NCBI GenBank assembly: GCA_046263755.1
Contig: JBJYZC010000008.1
Coordinates: forward strand, 62,001-126,000
Direction: 5' to 3'
Length of the DNA: 64,000 bases
Origin: Lachnocurva sp029100405
Lineage (GTDB): Bacteria > Bacillota > Clostridia > Lachnospirales > Lachnospiraceae
Within the stretch, counting starts at the first letter, position 1. Every line of letters starts with the position of its first letter. The notes under the pieces were generated by a model. That model was not told the DNA's origin and searched no databases. It worked only from the letters and a program-made list of their open reading frames with translations. The position numbers were made by a program, and so were the translations under genes. This document shows positions 34,128-42,418 of the stretch, piece by piece.

Positions 34128-34816
34128 AAATTTTAGTATTGGCAGATGAAGAAAATAAAGCTCTCTATGATTTTTACGATCCGGAGAGAACAAGAGGAGT
34201 GGATCTTATCATATCCTGCGGGGATCTGGACCATCGATATCTCGAATACCTGGAGACCATGACCAATGTGCCTTTGCTTTATGTTGCAGGGAATCATGAC
34301 AAAGGCTATGTCCATGAGCCTCCCCAGGGCTGTATTCCCATCGATGATAAGATCTATGATTTTCGGGGATTAAGGATCCTGGGACTTGGCGGCTCCATGC
34401 GCTATCATGATGGTCCCTTTATGTATACGGAAGAAGAAATGAAACGCCGGATCAGTAAGATGCGGCCGGCCATCACCCTTCGGAACGGTTTTGATATTCT
34501 GGTGACGCATGCACCGGCAAAGGGCTATGGCGATTTGGATGATCTGCCCCACCAGGGCTTTGAATGCTTCAATACCCTGATGGATCAGTATCATCCCAAG
34601 TACATGCTCCATGGCCATGTGCATAAGAGCTACGGCGCCGAATTCAAACGGGAGCGCCTTCATCCAAGCGGCTGCCATATTTTAAATTGCTATGATACTT
34701 ACTGCCTGGAGATCGGTGATGAGGAGCATCCGGCACAAGGGAAGACCGGTTCCGCTCTCTATGATCTCTATGTCGGCATGAAGGCCAGGCGAAGAGAGAA
34801 GAAGTACGGTTGTTGA
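34124..34816 (+). CDS. Calcineurin-like metallophosphoesterase
   Basis: 230 aa. Dinuclear metal phosphoesterase motifs: the SCGDLDHRY block near 30 in place of GDxxD, LLYVAGNHDKG near 49-59, THAPAKGYGDLDD near 127, and LHGHVHKSYG near 165. The usual first D-x-H motif is replaced by VLADEEN at the N-terminus, so the metal site is non-canonical. Its ATG overlaps the stop of the BMP-like gene (ATGA), which means coupled translation and probably a shared task. The substrate could be a nucleotide or cyclic nucleotide, an inference from context only. Confidence 0.88.
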   Translation: MKILVLADEENKALYDFYDPERTRGVDLIISCGDLDHRYLEYLETMTNVPLLYVAGNHDKGYVHEPPQGCIPIDDKIYDFRGLRILGLGGSMRYHDGPFMYTEEEMKRRISKMRPAITLRNGFDILVTHAPAKGYGDLDDLPHQGFECFNTLMDQYHPKYMLHGHVHKSYGAEFKRERLHPSGCHILNCYDTYCLEIGDEEHPAQGKTGSALYDLYVGMKARRREKKYGC

Positions 34817-34837
34817 GATAAGAATCGAGGAATAGAA

Positions 34838-36055
34838 ATGGAAAAATTAAAAAATCGCTTTCTTAAATATATTAGTGTCTATACGACTTCGGATCCGAAG
34901 TCTGGGACAACGCCGAGTGCTGAGCGCGAACTGGATCTGGCCCGTCTTCTGATGGCGGATCTTACGGATATCGGGGTAAATGATGTCATTCTGTCAAAGC
35001 ATGGCTATGTCTATGGACATATTCCTGCCAGCCGGGGGATGGAAGGCCATCGTTCCATGGCTTTGATCTCCCATATGGATACAGCACCGGATTATCCCGG
35101 GGAAAATGTAAACCCGCAGATTCTTCCCGACTATGACGGAAAGGATGTGAAGCTTGAAGGCAGCGGTGCCATCTTAAGCGTAAAGGATTTTCCGGAGCTG
35201 AAAAATCTGAAGGGAAGGACCTTGATCACGACCGATGGAACAACACTTTTAGGTGCTGATGATAAGGCCGGTGTCACGGAGATCATGACTGCTGTGGAAG
35301 AGATCCTTGAAAAGGAGCTTCCTCATGGTGATCTCTGGGTCGTATTCACACCGGATGAAGAGATCGGAGAAGGACCGGATCATTTTGATCTCGATCTCTG
35401 CAAGGCAGAGTATGCTTATACCGTAGATGGGGATTATGAGGGCGAGATCGCCTATGAAAACTTCAATGCGGCATCCTGTCAGGTCAAGATCAAAGGAAAG
35501 AATGTACATCCGGGTGAAGCCAAGAATATCATGGTCAATGCGGTAGATATCGCCTGTGAATTTGCATCCCGTCTCCCCAAGGATCAGAAGCCGGAAAAGA
35601 CCGCAGGACGGGAAGGCTTTATTCATCTTATGGAGATGAAGGGGGATGTCGCATCCGCCGAGATGTCCTTTATTATCCGGGATCATGATCGAAACAAATT
35701 CGAAGAGAAGAAGAAACTGATGCAGGACCTTTCAAACCGGATGAATCAGGAATATGGACAGGGCCGGATTCAGGTCGAAATCAAGGATTCCTATTTCAAT
35801 ATGTTTGAAGTGATGAAGGATCATATGGACATTATTCATAACGCAGAAGATGCCATTCGTTCCGTCGGTCTGGATCCGATCTCCCGGCCGGTCCGTGGCG
35901 GCACCGATGGCGCAGCACTTTCCTTCAAGGGACTTCCCTGCCCGAATCTGGGTACCGGTGGATATGGTTTCCATGGACCTTATGAGCATTGCACCCTGGA
36001 AGCCATGGAGACTGTTGTAAAGGAACTGATCTATCTGGCTGCACATCCCCTGTGA
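34838..36055 (+). CDS. pepT: Peptidase T (tripeptide aminopeptidase)
   Basis: M20B zinc peptidase cutting N-terminal residues from tripeptides; cytoplasmic. The 405-aa length is typical. Motifs: ALISHMDTAPDYPG near 69-82, GADDKAGVTEIM near 139-150, FTPDEEIGEGPDHF near 170-183, YTVDGDYEGEIAYENFNA near 195-212, and VRGGTDGAALSFKGLPCPNL near 347-366 with GPYEHC. It is last in the run starting at 29522, 21 bp after the phosphoesterase. Its link to the signalling genes may be only transcriptional. Several wobbly intergenic bases but no terminator follow. Confidence 0.94.
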   Translation: MEKLKNRFLKYISVYTTSDPKSGTTPSAERELDLARLLMADLTDIGVNDVILSKHGYVYGHIPASRGMEGHRSMALISHMDTAPDYPGENVNPQILPDYDGKDVKLEGSGAILSVKDFPELKNLKGRTLITTDGTTLLGADDKAGVTEIMTAVEEILEKELPHGDLWVVFTPDEEIGEGPDHFDLDLCKAEYAYTVDGDYEGEIAYENFNAASCQVKIKGKNVHPGEAKNIMVNAVDIACEFASRLPKDQKPEKTAGREGFIHLMEMKGDVASAEMSFIIRDHDRNKFEEKKKLMQDLSNRMNQEYGQGRIQVEIKDSYFNMFEVMKDHMDIIHNAEDAIRSVGLDPISRPVRGGTDGAALSFKGLPCPNLGTGGYGFHGPYEHCTLEAMETVVKELIYLAAHPL

Positions 36056-36157
36056 GGGGATGGCTGATCCACTGTTGTATGTCAGAGCTGAAAAAAAGGC
36101 ATTTCTGACGTTCCTGTGATCAAGCTTATAAATACGTTTTGCAGGGGGAGAAGAGTT

Positions 36158-36661
36158 ATGGCAAAGATCCGGGATATTGCCGGAAAACTGGGCTTGTCAC
36201 CATCTACGGTCTCTAAGGCCTTGAATGGATATGCCGGAGTTTCGGCAGAGACAAGAAAAATGATCCTACGTGAAGCAGAAAGGCAGCACTATGCAGTGCT
36301 GCCTCTTTCTGTCCGAAGGGAGCAGGCAATACGGGAGGAAATAGGCGAGAGCGGCTTTTTAAGACAGGAAGTGGAAGATGACATTCTTCCGGATTCCTCG
36401 AGTGAGAAGGAGTCGGACAGACTTTATGAGACTGCTTTCCGGGAGACTGCAGAACTCATCCGCATGGGTTTTCGCCAGATCTCTTATGAGACTTCCAGGG
36501 AATCTGTTGCGAGAGGCGTGGAGAAAGCCTGCATGGCAGGAAATGTGATTGCAGAGCGAATGAATGCAGATGCTGTTTCACAGACCTGCCTAGGAATGAT
36601 CCATGCTTATTCTGCATCGGACCAAAGGAGCTTAATACGGATCATGGAAGATCCGGTGTAA
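36158..36661 (+). CDS. LacI-type HTH protein without the ligand-binding domain
   Basis: About 167 aa from ATG 36158 (GGGGGAG upstream). The first 50 residues are a clear LacI helix-turn-helix: MAKIRDIAGKLGLSPSTVSK, then ALNGYAGVSAETR and the minor-groove hinge-helix region AERQHYAVLPLSV. The periplasmic-binding-protein-like ligand domain (about 270 residues) is absent. It is replaced by about 115 acidic, probably helical residues (EIGESGFLRQEVEDDILP; ETAELIRMGFRQISYE). It could be a truncated regulator or a genuine short DNA-binding protein. The 3' end lies inside a tandem duplication, which may have changed the C-terminus. Confidence 0.75.
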   Translation: MAKIRDIAGKLGLSPSTVSKALNGYAGVSAETRKMILREAERQHYAVLPLSVRREQAIREEIGESGFLRQEVEDDILPDSSSEKESDRLYETAFRETAELIRMGFRQISYETSRESVARGVEKACMAGNVIAERMNADAVSQTCLGMIHAYSASDQRSLIRIMEDPV

Positions 36662-36738
36662 ATCAGGAAAAACGCATACGGATCATAGAAGATCCGGTGT
36701 AAATCAGGAAAACGCATACGGATTATAGAAAACCCGGA
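36635..36738. repeat. Tandem duplication over the end of the short LacI-type gene
   Basis: A 40-41 bp unit starting ATACGGATCAT and containing AAGATCCGGTGTAAATCAGG occurs at 36635-36675 and 36676-36715, with a third partial copy at 36716-36738. The TAA stop of the gene is inside the first unit. Confidence 0.85.
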
Positions 36739-36740
36739 TA

Positions 36741-36775
36741 GAAAACCCGGCCAATCAGGGGTGGGATTGGCCGGG
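36741..36775 (-). terminator. Intrinsic terminator of the GH94 gene (bidirectional hairpin)
   Basis: A perfect 11-bp stem CCCGGCCAATC / GATTGGCCGGG (36746-36756, 36765-36775) has an 8-nt loop. Read on the minus strand it is followed by TTTTC, so it ends the phosphorylase transcript. On the plus strand it lacks a T run. Confidence 0.75.
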
Positions 36776-36866
36776 CGAAACAGAGGGTATATGAAGAAAG
36801 AGAGAATCAGAAATTCCGATTCTTATTCTTAAGTAAGGCAAAATGAAAATCATTCGATGGGAATCG

Positions 36867-39305
36867 TCATTCTCCCAACCGGACCATAACGTCATGTTCT
36901 GTTCCGGACAAATCGGTCGGGATCAGATTGGACGCCATGACCTTTCCGTCTACTGTCATTTCTTTTACGCCTTTTTCCTTGTGGGCGCTGTTGTCGATAT
37001 GGATATGGTATACATTTCCACGATACTTTCGAATGATATCAAAGCCATCGACAGAGGACGGAATGCAGGGGTTGATACGGAGACCGTCCAGGGTCGGCTG
37101 GATGCCCAGAATATACTGACTTATGGTAGTGAAAGTCCAGGCGGCCGTACCGGTCAGCCAGCTGTTCTTGCCTTCGCCGAAGGTCGGCGCATCGATACCG
37201 GCAACCATCTGGCAATAAGCATAAGGTTCGGTCCGGTGGATGTCGCTGATGTCCTCGAGATAGACAGGACAGGTCTTTTTGAAGACTTCAAAGGCCCGGT
37301 CTCCATGCCCAAGAACTGTTTCCGCACAGGCAATCCAGGGATTGTTGTGGCAGAAGATCCCGGCATTTTCCTTATATCCTGGCGGATAGGAAGAGATCTC
37401 CCCAAGCTCCAGATGATAGCGGGTATAGGCCGGCTGGAGAAGGACAATACCGTATTTCGTATCCAGACGTTCCTTTACGCTTAATAGAGCACTTTCAGCT
37501 TTTCCGCTGTCCAGGCCGACATGGGCCATGACGCACATGCCCTGAGGCTCGATGTAGATCTGGCCTTCCTCACATTCTTTGGATCCGACCGGATGAGACT
37601 CAGCATCATAGGCGCGAAGGAACCATTTTCCATCCCAGCCGGCGGTCTGAATGGTATGGTCCATTTCTTCGGTTTCTTTCCGGATTTTTTCGGCTTCTTC
37701 TTTGCAGTCGATATGATCCAGGATATCAGCCAGTTCATTCCCGTATTTTACGAACATGCCGGCGATGAAAACAGACTCTGCGACAGGACCTTCCGAAGGA
37801 CCGCTGGTTTGGAAGGACTGACCGGGCCGGTCGGAGAAGCAGTTCAGATTCAAACAGTCATTCCAGTCTGCCCGGCCGATCAGAGGAAGGCCGTGAGGCC
37901 CCTTGTGGTTCAGGGTATATTGGAAGGAGATTCTTAAGTGGTCGATCAAGGGCTTGGCCTTGGAAAAGTCGCTGTCAAAGGCACAGAGCTCATCCAGAAT
38001 ACTATAGTCGCCGGTTTCACGGATATAAGCGGATGTTCCGGCGATGAGCCAGAGGGGATCATCGTTGAAACCGCCGCCGATATCGGCATTGCCCTTCTTG
38101 GTCAGGGGCTGATACTGGTGGTAGCAGCTGCCATCCGGGAACTGAGTGTTGGCGATATCCAGAATCCTCTGCCTTGCCCTTTCCGGGATCAGATGGACAA
38201 AGCCAAGCAGATCCTGACAGGAATCCCTAAAGCCCATGCCTCGCCCCATGCCGGATTCATAATAGGAAGCGGAACGGGACATATTAAAAGTGACCATGCA
38301 TTGGTACTGGTTCCAGACATTTACCAGCCGGTTTAACTTCTCATCCTTCGAGGAAAGGCGATAGATCGAGAGAAGCTTTTCCCAGTAAGCGTGGAGTTCT
38401 GCCAGAGCCTGATCCACATCCTGATCGGTCTGATATTTCTGAAGCAGCCGGTAAGCCGGTTCCTTATTAATGACATTGGGGGCGATGAATTTCTTGTCGT
38501 TTGGATTTTCACAATAGCCGAGAAGGAAGATCACAGTCTTCTTTTCGCCGGGCTCCAGTGAAAGTCGGATCTCGTGGGCACCGATGGGTGCCCAGCCATG
38601 GGCAATGGAATTGGTACAGCCATCCCCGAATACGGCCTTTGGATGAGCCGGCCCGTTGTAGAGACCGACAAAGGCATCCCGGCTGGTATCGAAACCATCG
38701 ATCGGACAGTTGCAGGCGAAGATGGCGTAATGATTCCGCCGCTCCCGGTATTCGGTCTTATGATAGATGACAGAACCCTCGACTTCGACTTCTCCGGTGG
38801 AGAAATTCCTTTGGAAATTTTCCTGATCATCTGCGGCATTCCAAAGACAGAACTCTACATAAGAGAAGAGAGTCAGCTCTTTTTTCTGATGACTCATGTT
38901 CGTCAAAGTAATCCGGTCGATCTCACAAGGATCGCTTGTCGGGACGAAACTCTCCTGCCGGGCCGAAACTCCATCCTTCTCCCCTAAGATCGTGGTATAG
39001 CCCAGACCGTGGTGACATTCATAATGATCCAGTTCGGTCTGGGTCGGCTGCCAGCCCGGGTCCCAGACAAGATCCTTATCCTTTATATAGAAATATAGAC
39101 CATTGCAGTCAGCGGGAGAGTTGTTGTAACGATAGCGGGTCAGGCGTAAGAGCTTGGCATCCTTATAGAAAGCATAACCTCCGGAAGTGTTTGAGATCAG
39201 CCGGAAGAACTCTTTGGAACCCAGATAATTGATCCAGGGCAGCGGTGTTCTGGGCGTCTCGATGACATATTCTCTGGCCTTATCATCAAAATGACCATAC
39301 CTCAT
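36867..39305 (-). CDS. GH94 cellobiose phosphorylase
   Basis: Cytoplasmic phosphorolysis of cellobiose: cellobiose + Pi to glucose 1-phosphate + glucose. About 812 aa, the size of cellobiose phosphorylases; cellodextrin phosphorylases are about 980. The start MRYGHFDDKAREYVI with AGGAGG nine bases upstream is the family N-terminus; an upstream frame extension lacks a ribosome site. Landmarks: the N-terminal beta-sandwich with TPLPWINYLG, the (alpha/alpha)6 barrel with GFRDSCQDLLG and GGFNDDPLWL, and the catalytic acid Asp in GRADWNDCLNLN near 480-490. The C-terminal part has ENAGIFCHNNPW and NSWLTGTAAW. It diverges from the LacI gene, its likely repressor. Another beta-glucoside specificity is possible. 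Confidence 0.92.
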   Translation of the reverse strand: MRYGHFDDKAREYVIETPRTPLPWINYLGSKEFFRLISNTSGGYAFYKDAKLLRLTRYRYNNSPADCNGLYFYIKDKDLVWDPGWQPTQTELDHYECHHGLGYTTILGEKDGVSARQESFVPTSDPCEIDRITLTNMSHQKKELTLFSYVEFCLWNAADDQENFQRNFSTGEVEVEGSVIYHKTEYRERRNHYAIFACNCPIDGFDTSRDAFVGLYNGPAHPKAVFGDGCTNSIAHGWAPIGAHEIRLSLEPGEKKTVIFLLGYCENPNDKKFIAPNVINKEPAYRLLQKYQTDQDVDQALAELHAYWEKLLSIYRLSSKDEKLNRLVNVWNQYQCMVTFNMSRSASYYESGMGRGMGFRDSCQDLLGFVHLIPERARQRILDIANTQFPDGSCYHQYQPLTKKGNADIGGGFNDDPLWLIAGTSAYIRETGDYSILDELCAFDSDFSKAKPLIDHLRISFQYTLNHKGPHGLPLIGRADWNDCLNLNCFSDRPGQSFQTSGPSEGPVAESVFIAGMFVKYGNELADILDHIDCKEEAEKIRKETEEMDHTIQTAGWDGKWFLRAYDAESHPVGSKECEEGQIYIEPQGMCVMAHVGLDSGKAESALLSVKERLDTKYGIVLLQPAYTRYHLELGEISSYPPGYKENAGIFCHNNPWIACAETVLGHGDRAFEVFKKTCPVYLEDISDIHRTEPYAYCQMVAGIDAPTFGEGKNSWLTGTAAWTFTTISQYILGIQPTLDGLRINPCIPSSVDGFDIIRKYRGNVYHIHIDNSAHKEKGVKEMTVDGKVMASNLIPTDLSGTEHDVMVRLGE

Positions 39306-39401
39306 TTCTGAAATCCTCCTTTTATAAGAAACATTCATATTTCTAATGTACAAATACAGAAACAAAACGTCTGAAATAAATGGAAAATGACGTTTTATTG
39401 G

Positions 39402-39421
39402 GAACGAATACGATTTCGTTC
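39402..39421. promoter_or_regulatory. LacI-type operator near the GH94 promoter
   Basis: GAACGAA-6 nt-TTCGTTC, a 20-bp dyad. Its inner 14 bases CGAATACGATTTCG (39406-39419) are the exact reverse complement of the site at 39617, with the central C-G typical of LacI-family operators. It lies about 100 bp before the phosphorylase start. Confidence 0.65.
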
Positions 39422-39571
39422 ATTTAAAAGTATCATAATATCATTGATTACGAATTACAAGAGTTTCGGATTTTAGAAAGTCTTATTTGGCTATTTCGTG
39501 AAAATTTCGAGCAATTTTATTGGTTGAATTGTATATTGACGATAGACATGGGGTGAATTACTATAAGGTTA

Positions 39572-39630
39572 CGAAAACGAGTTCGACATATTTCGAAAGA
39601 ATCCTGAAAATAATGGCGAAATCGTATTCG
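39572..39630. promoter_or_regulatory. Two more LacI-type operator copies before the regulator gene
   Basis: CGAAAACGAGTTCG (39572-39585) and CGAAATCGTATTCG (39617-39630) share the form CGAAA-n-CG-nn-TTCG. They are 45 bp apart, about four helical turns, and 165-210 bp from the 39402 dyad, a spacing suited to DNA looping. No gene is visible in 39306-39756. An open frame from 39520 spans these operators and is probably not coding. Confidence 0.65.
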
Positions 39631-39756
39631 AGTAATAGGCGAACCTGCACAGGGTTTGGAAAGCAGATTCCCGATGATGTGCACCAGATCCGGTATTACC
39701 TGATTCGTAAATACAGGGATCGTAAGGAAGGCATCAAGTATGGGGAAGGATCATGA

Positions 39757-40767
39757 ATGGTTACAGTAAAGGATATCGCAGAATATTGTAAGGTTTCCAG
39801 CGCGACGGTGAGCAAGGCCTTGAATGGTTACGGAGACATCTCTCCGGCCACGGCAGACCGGATCCGCCAGGCGGCAAGAGAACTTCATTATCTGCCGAAT
39901 GTTGCAGCAAGACAGCTGAAGACAAATAACTCCCATAGTATTGGCCTGCTTTTCGAAGACCATACGGGAAGCGGCCTGACGCATGAGTTCTTTTCAAAGA
40001 TCTTAAATGCTGCGAAGAACGAGGCAGAGCATTCCGGATATGACGTAACCTTTATCAGCCGAAACCTGGGAGGGAAGCTGACATCCTATCTGGAACATGC
40101 CAGATATCGCAGACTGGACGGTGTCCTCATTGCCAGCGCCGACTTTGAATCCAGATCCGTGGAGGAACTGGTGCAAAGCGAGATCCCGACGATCACAATC
40201 GACTATAGCTTTAACGATCAGAGCTCTGTGATGAGCGATAATGTCGAAGGAAGCTACGCACTTACCAAATATGTGATCGAGATGGGACACAGGAAGATCG
40301 GATTTATCCATGGTGAGGATACTTCCGTTACCAGAAAGCGTATGGTCGGATTCAACCGGGCCCTGACCGAAGAGGGAATCACGGTTCCGGAAGAATACAT
40401 CATAGAAGCGGCTTACCATAGTCCGGATTCCTGCAGGGAAGCAACAAGGAAACTGATGGAGCTTCGGGATCCGCCAACCGTCATTCTTTTCCCTGATGAT
40501 TATTCTTACATCGGAGGATTGATGGAACTGGAGCGGATGCATGTGAAGATTCCGCTGGATGTATCTGTTGTTGGATATGATGGAATCGGTCTTTCTCAAT
40601 ATCTGCATCCGGTGCTTACGACCTATCATCAAGACTCAGAGGAAATGGGTAGGATTTCCATGAGAAAACTGATTGAGTCCATTGAGCATCCGAAGACCTG
40701 TGAAGCTGAAACACTAAATGTGAAGGGAAAGCTTTTGATCGGGCATACCGTTCGAAAGATCAGCTGA
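39757..40767 (+). CDS. LacI-family transcriptional regulator of the beta-glucoside locus
   Basis: 336 aa with complete architecture. N-terminal HTH MVTVKDIAEYCKVSSATVSK (residues 1-20) followed by ALNGYGDISPATADRIRQAA, hinge helix LPNVAARQLK near 48, then a two-lobed ligand domain (SIGLLFEDHTGSGLTHEFF near 62; VSVVGYDGIGLSQYLHPVLT near 272). The ligand is probably a beta-glucoside or its phosphate, inferred from neighbours. GGGGAAGG precedes the ATG. Three matching candidate operators lie in the intergenic region shared with GH94, suggesting autoregulation and control of both directions. Confidence 0.93.
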   Translation: MVTVKDIAEYCKVSSATVSKALNGYGDISPATADRIRQAARELHYLPNVAARQLKTNNSHSIGLLFEDHTGSGLTHEFFSKILNAAKNEAEHSGYDVTFISRNLGGKLTSYLEHARYRRLDGVLIASADFESRSVEELVQSEIPTITIDYSFNDQSSVMSDNVEGSYALTKYVIEMGHRKIGFIHGEDTSVTRKRMVGFNRALTEEGITVPEEYIIEAAYHSPDSCREATRKLMELRDPPTVILFPDDYSYIGGLMELERMHVKIPLDVSVVGYDGIGLSQYLHPVLTTYHQDSEEMGRISMRKLIESIEHPKTCEAETLNVKGKLLIGHTVRKIS

Positions 40768-40827
40768 CAGGAAAGAGAAAGATCGTTTGCATAGAAAAGA
40801 AATGCTCTTAAAAAGGAGGTAGAGAGT

Positions 40828-42237
40828 ATGAAAAAAGGTGTTAAGAAGGCATTGTGTGTGGCACTTGCAGCCGGAATGATCGTTCCGATGGCCGCTTGCG
40901 GAAGCAAGGGTGGAAGTGCTGAGAAGACAGGCGGGGATGCCAAGACCACAAAAAGTGGCGGTGAGGGCAAGGTCCTGAACATTCAGTGCTGGAACGATGA
41001 GTTTGCAAGACGTCTGAGAGATCATTATCCCGATTTCAAACCGACAGATAAGGAAAATCCTACCAAGGGCGGCACAATCGGTGACGTCAAGGTGAAGTTT
41101 ACCGTTACCCCTTCTGATAACAATGCTTATCAGAATAATCTGGATGAAGTTCTTCCGAAGAATGCCGACGCCAAGGATGACAGCAAAGTTGACCTCTTCC
41201 TGATTGAGGCCGACTATGCCAGAAAGTATATCAACACCAAGACCCCTGTAACGGAGAAGATTGCAGATCTCGGAATTACCGATGCAGATCTGGCTAATCA
41301 GTATCAGTACACCAAGGATGTTGTAACAGATTCCAAGGGAGATCTCCGTGGTGTATCATGGCAGGGCTGCCCGGGCCTTCTGATTTACAACAGATCCATT
41401 GCCAAGGCTATGTGGGGTGATGATTCACCGGAAACCGTTCAGGCTCATGTAAAGGATTGGGATACCTTCACAGCTACAGCTGCTGAGCTGAAAGCTAAGA
41501 ATTATAAGGTTGAGGCAACGGTAAATGACTCCTACCGTGTATATTCCCAGAATGCCAAGACTCCTTGGGTAGACAAGGACGGTAAGATCCAGATCGATGC
41601 CAATATCATGAAGTGGGTAGATGATTCCAAGAAGCTGGTTGATGCCGGTGAGACCGGAACCGATGACCTCTGGAGTGATGGCTGGAGTGCAGGCTTCAAG
41701 GCTCCTGGCGATACCTTCTGCTATTTCGGACCTGCTTGGCTGATTAACTTCTCCATGGGCAATGCTCCCGATTCCGACAAGGGTGATGACGGCTCCATCG
41801 CACACGCCGGCGGATGGGGTGCATGTGCAGGACCTGAGTCCTTTAACTGGGGCGGTACCTGGATCTGCGCAGCCAAGGGCACTGATAATAAGACTCTGAT
41901 CGCTGACATCATGAAGAAGATGACCTGCGATAAGGCTACCATGCTTGATATCGTGAAGAAGGATTCCGATTTCGTAAACAACCAGCCGGCTATGGAAGAA
42001 GCTGCTAAGGATGATTCCTATGCATTCAAGGTACTTGGCGGTCAGAACCCGCTGCCTCTGTTCTGCGAAGGCGCAAAGAAGATCAGCATGAAGAATCTTA
42101 CCGATTATGATCAGGGCTGCACCGAGTCCTTCCAGAAGGCAATGAAGGATTACTTCACCGGTAATGCAACGAAGGATAAGGCTCTGGACAACTTCTATGC
42201 AGATGTTCTGAAGAAGTATCCGAATCTCTCCAAGTGA
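40828..42237 (+). CDS. Sugar ABC transporter substrate-binding lipoprotein
   Basis: 469-aa extracellular binding protein, family 1 (MalE-like). N-terminal signal peptide with positive start MKKGVKKALC, hydrophobic core to residue 20, and lipobox MAAC with lipid-modified Cys24. A Gly/Ser/Lys-rich tether follows (GSKGGSAEKTGGDAKTT). The mature domain begins VLNIQCWNDEF near 50 and shows EADYARKYINT near 130, PGLLIYNRS near 182 and WGGTWICAAKG near 346. Codon bias suggests high expression. It is followed by a hairpin and two permease genes. The ligand is probably a beta-gluco-oligosaccharide, from context. Confidence 0.93.
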   Translation: MKKGVKKALCVALAAGMIVPMAACGSKGGSAEKTGGDAKTTKSGGEGKVLNIQCWNDEFARRLRDHYPDFKPTDKENPTKGGTIGDVKVKFTVTPSDNNAYQNNLDEVLPKNADAKDDSKVDLFLIEADYARKYINTKTPVTEKIADLGITDADLANQYQYTKDVVTDSKGDLRGVSWQGCPGLLIYNRSIAKAMWGDDSPETVQAHVKDWDTFTATAAELKAKNYKVEATVNDSYRVYSQNAKTPWVDKDGKIQIDANIMKWVDDSKKLVDAGETGTDDLWSDGWSAGFKAPGDTFCYFGPAWLINFSMGNAPDSDKGDDGSIAHAGGWGACAGPESFNWGGTWICAAKGTDNKTLIADIMKKMTCDKATMLDIVKKDSDFVNNQPAMEEAAKDDSYAFKVLGGQNPLPLFCEGAKKISMKNLTDYDQGCTESFQKAMKDYFTGNATKDKALDNFYADVLKKYPNLSK

Positions 42238-42348
42238 GAAATGTAGACCGATTCGTAGAGAAAGGTGCATGCTTTTGATCCCTTCGTCAAAATTTGAAAT
42301 TTGATGGAGAAAAGGAAAGCACTTTTCAAAACAGGATCGTGAGTTCAG

Positions 42349-42377
42349 CATCTGCCTCCCTCATAAGGAGGCAGATG
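42349..42377 (+). promoter_or_regulatory. Intercistronic hairpin between binding protein and permease
   Basis: A perfect 11-bp stem CATCTGCCTCC / GGAGGCAGATG has a 7-nt loop and no T run. Such stems after binding-protein genes protect the upstream mRNA and lower permease expression; that role is inferred. Confidence 0.6.
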
Positions 42378-42418
42378 TTCTATCAGGACAATAGAGTCCT
42401 TGTTATGGGAGAAAAAGT

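Noticed and set aside
36116..36157. Longer start for the short LacI-type protein
   Set aside because: The extra 14 residues precede the LacI HTH consensus and the ribosome site; ATG 36158 fits both.
39520..39756. 78-codon frame between GH94 and the LacI gene
   Set aside because: TTG start without a ribosome site, and it runs over two operator-like sites. The region is better explained as regulatory DNA.
41425..42351. 308-codon minus-strand frame opposite the binding-protein gene
   Set aside because: Shadow of a highly expressed, biased gene; no supporting signals.
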